Below are positions 52,163 to 52,975 of a stretch of DNA of 52,975 bases, in pieces. The stretch covers positions 678,895 through 731,869 of the forward strand of contig BFEA01000071.1 in assembly GCA_003427395.1 (NCBI GenBank), in the 5' to 3' direction. The stretch comes from Chara braunii (taxonomy: Eukaryota > Streptophyta > Charophyceae > Charales > Characeae). Below the pieces are notes generated by a model that saw nothing but the letters and a program-made list of their open reading frames with translations, searched no databases and had not been told where the DNA came from. Numbering within the stretch: position 1 is the first letter of the stretch; each line of letters starts with the position of its first letter. Made by a program: the position numbers and the translations under genes.

Positions 52163-52920
52163 TGATTATGAAGATACGGCTCATTGAGCCTCTAGGTTTT
52201 CCTTTTTGGGTGGGGTATGATAACTGGACTTGCCCTTTCCTTCTGCAAATCCCACGCAGAGGTGGACAAATTTGCAAGAAGGGTATAATTGCCCAGTAGT
52301 ACTGTGCTCACGCTGGATGGCATGCGGCATACGTAATGTTTGGTGAGTCCAGCCGACCACCAATATATGCTGAAGTTTGGCATTCAAGTCTGCATGTCGC
52401 CAGTTATGGGTTAGGATGAAGATGCCCATAGCTCTCTCGTTTTTTCTTTTTGTTTTCTTCCGAATACGTACATGGCAGTGAAGATGTCTGTAGCTCTCTC
52501 GTTTTTTCCTTTTTGTCTTCTTTTGAATACGTATAGCGGCCCAAGGGGCCTCTGGCCACTACTCACCACATCCACAAAAGACATACCATATGACGGTGTA
52601 TGGTTCCATGTTTTAGCAGAAGATTCATTCAGGTGTTATACATTTGGTGAGTACCACCGAGTTGTCGAGCTAGGCCCTGAGAATCACGTGGAGACACGAA
52701 CAGGGTCTAGCTGAATTGGTGACCCATAACTCCCGAGCTACAGACCTGAACTCGACGCCACAAAATATATTTGTGGTCTGCTCCCACCTCTCTCATTGTG
52801 ACGCGGCCACCCTGCTTGCTGAAGCAGCGGTGCTCAAAACCTCCACAATGTCTAAGTGCATTATCGGAGTCATTTGAGTGACCTGCAGGGGCCCCTAAAT
52901 TGACGAAAAGGGAACCCTTT
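52161..52920. other. Unassigned sequence with a 62-bp tandem duplication
   Basis: AGCTCTCTCG..TTTTTTC..GAATACGTA occurs at 52430 and 52492 (period 62). No protein recognised. Confidence 0.6.

Positions 52921-52975
<55 letters not shown>
52921..52975. repeat. (CT)n microsatellite at the window end
   Basis: CT run that reaches the last base. Confidence 0.97.

Overview
This is an assembled piece of a large, repeat-rich eukaryotic nuclear genome, not a bacterial or organellar one. It has spliced exons with GT-AG borders, several non-LTR and LTR retrotransposons, microsatellites, an assembly gap (N run 40772-40915) and a few isolated Ns. The only host gene I can support encodes a dynein heavy chain, so the organism should build cilia or flagella at some stage. 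Two LTR elements carry plant-type initiator-tRNA-Met primer binding sites. Together these suggest a streptophyte with swimming sperm. A charophyte such as Chara braunii is my best guess from general resemblance of the elements; this is inference, not a match I could run.

The host gene lies on the minus strand. Four consecutive phase-0 exons (39080-38964, 35900-35790, 21997-21626, 17994-17887) encode 236 contiguous residues of the dynein tail (DHC_N1 region). The introns are 3.1, 13.8 and 3.6 kb and are filled with transposons. Further exons must lie upstream and downstream; I did not find them in the window.

Layout from left to right. 1-2330: a (CA)n run and two decayed LINE copies lying tail to tail. 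2330-4640: unassigned sequence containing a minus-strand PBS and LTR start. 4640-7213: a Ty3/gypsy gag-protease remnant (G1). 7284-16780: a LINE with both ends and a candidate target site duplication (copy c), which has lost its endonuclease domain, carries a 605-bp insertion in ORF1 and has a 122-bp tandem duplication in the reverse transcriptase. 16815-16889: a 75-bp LINE tail with a perfect 13-bp duplication. 17.9-39.1 kb: the dynein gene segment, holding LINE copy e (itself hit by a TTAA-flanked element and a GC-rich element), gypsy element G2 with a 1.35-kb LTR and PBS, LINE tail f, a U6 snRNA retropseudogene and a solo LTR. 40.7-41.0 kb: a CGTACG-rich element with the gap. 41.7-46.7 kb: LINE copy g, with a decayed endonuclease and RT. 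47.1-51.8 kb: a chromodomain gypsy element (G3, minus strand) with polypurine tract and 3' LTR start. 51.8-53 kb: low-complexity sequence and microsatellites.

No retroelement here is intact; all open frames are interrupted. The most unusual signals are three short insertions with one architecture (an A/T homopolymer core between clusters of one palindromic hexamer, a different hexamer in each), a 256-bp run of consecutive hairpins at 27684-27939, and a TTAA-flanked inverted-repeat element whose removal restores the host LINE frame.
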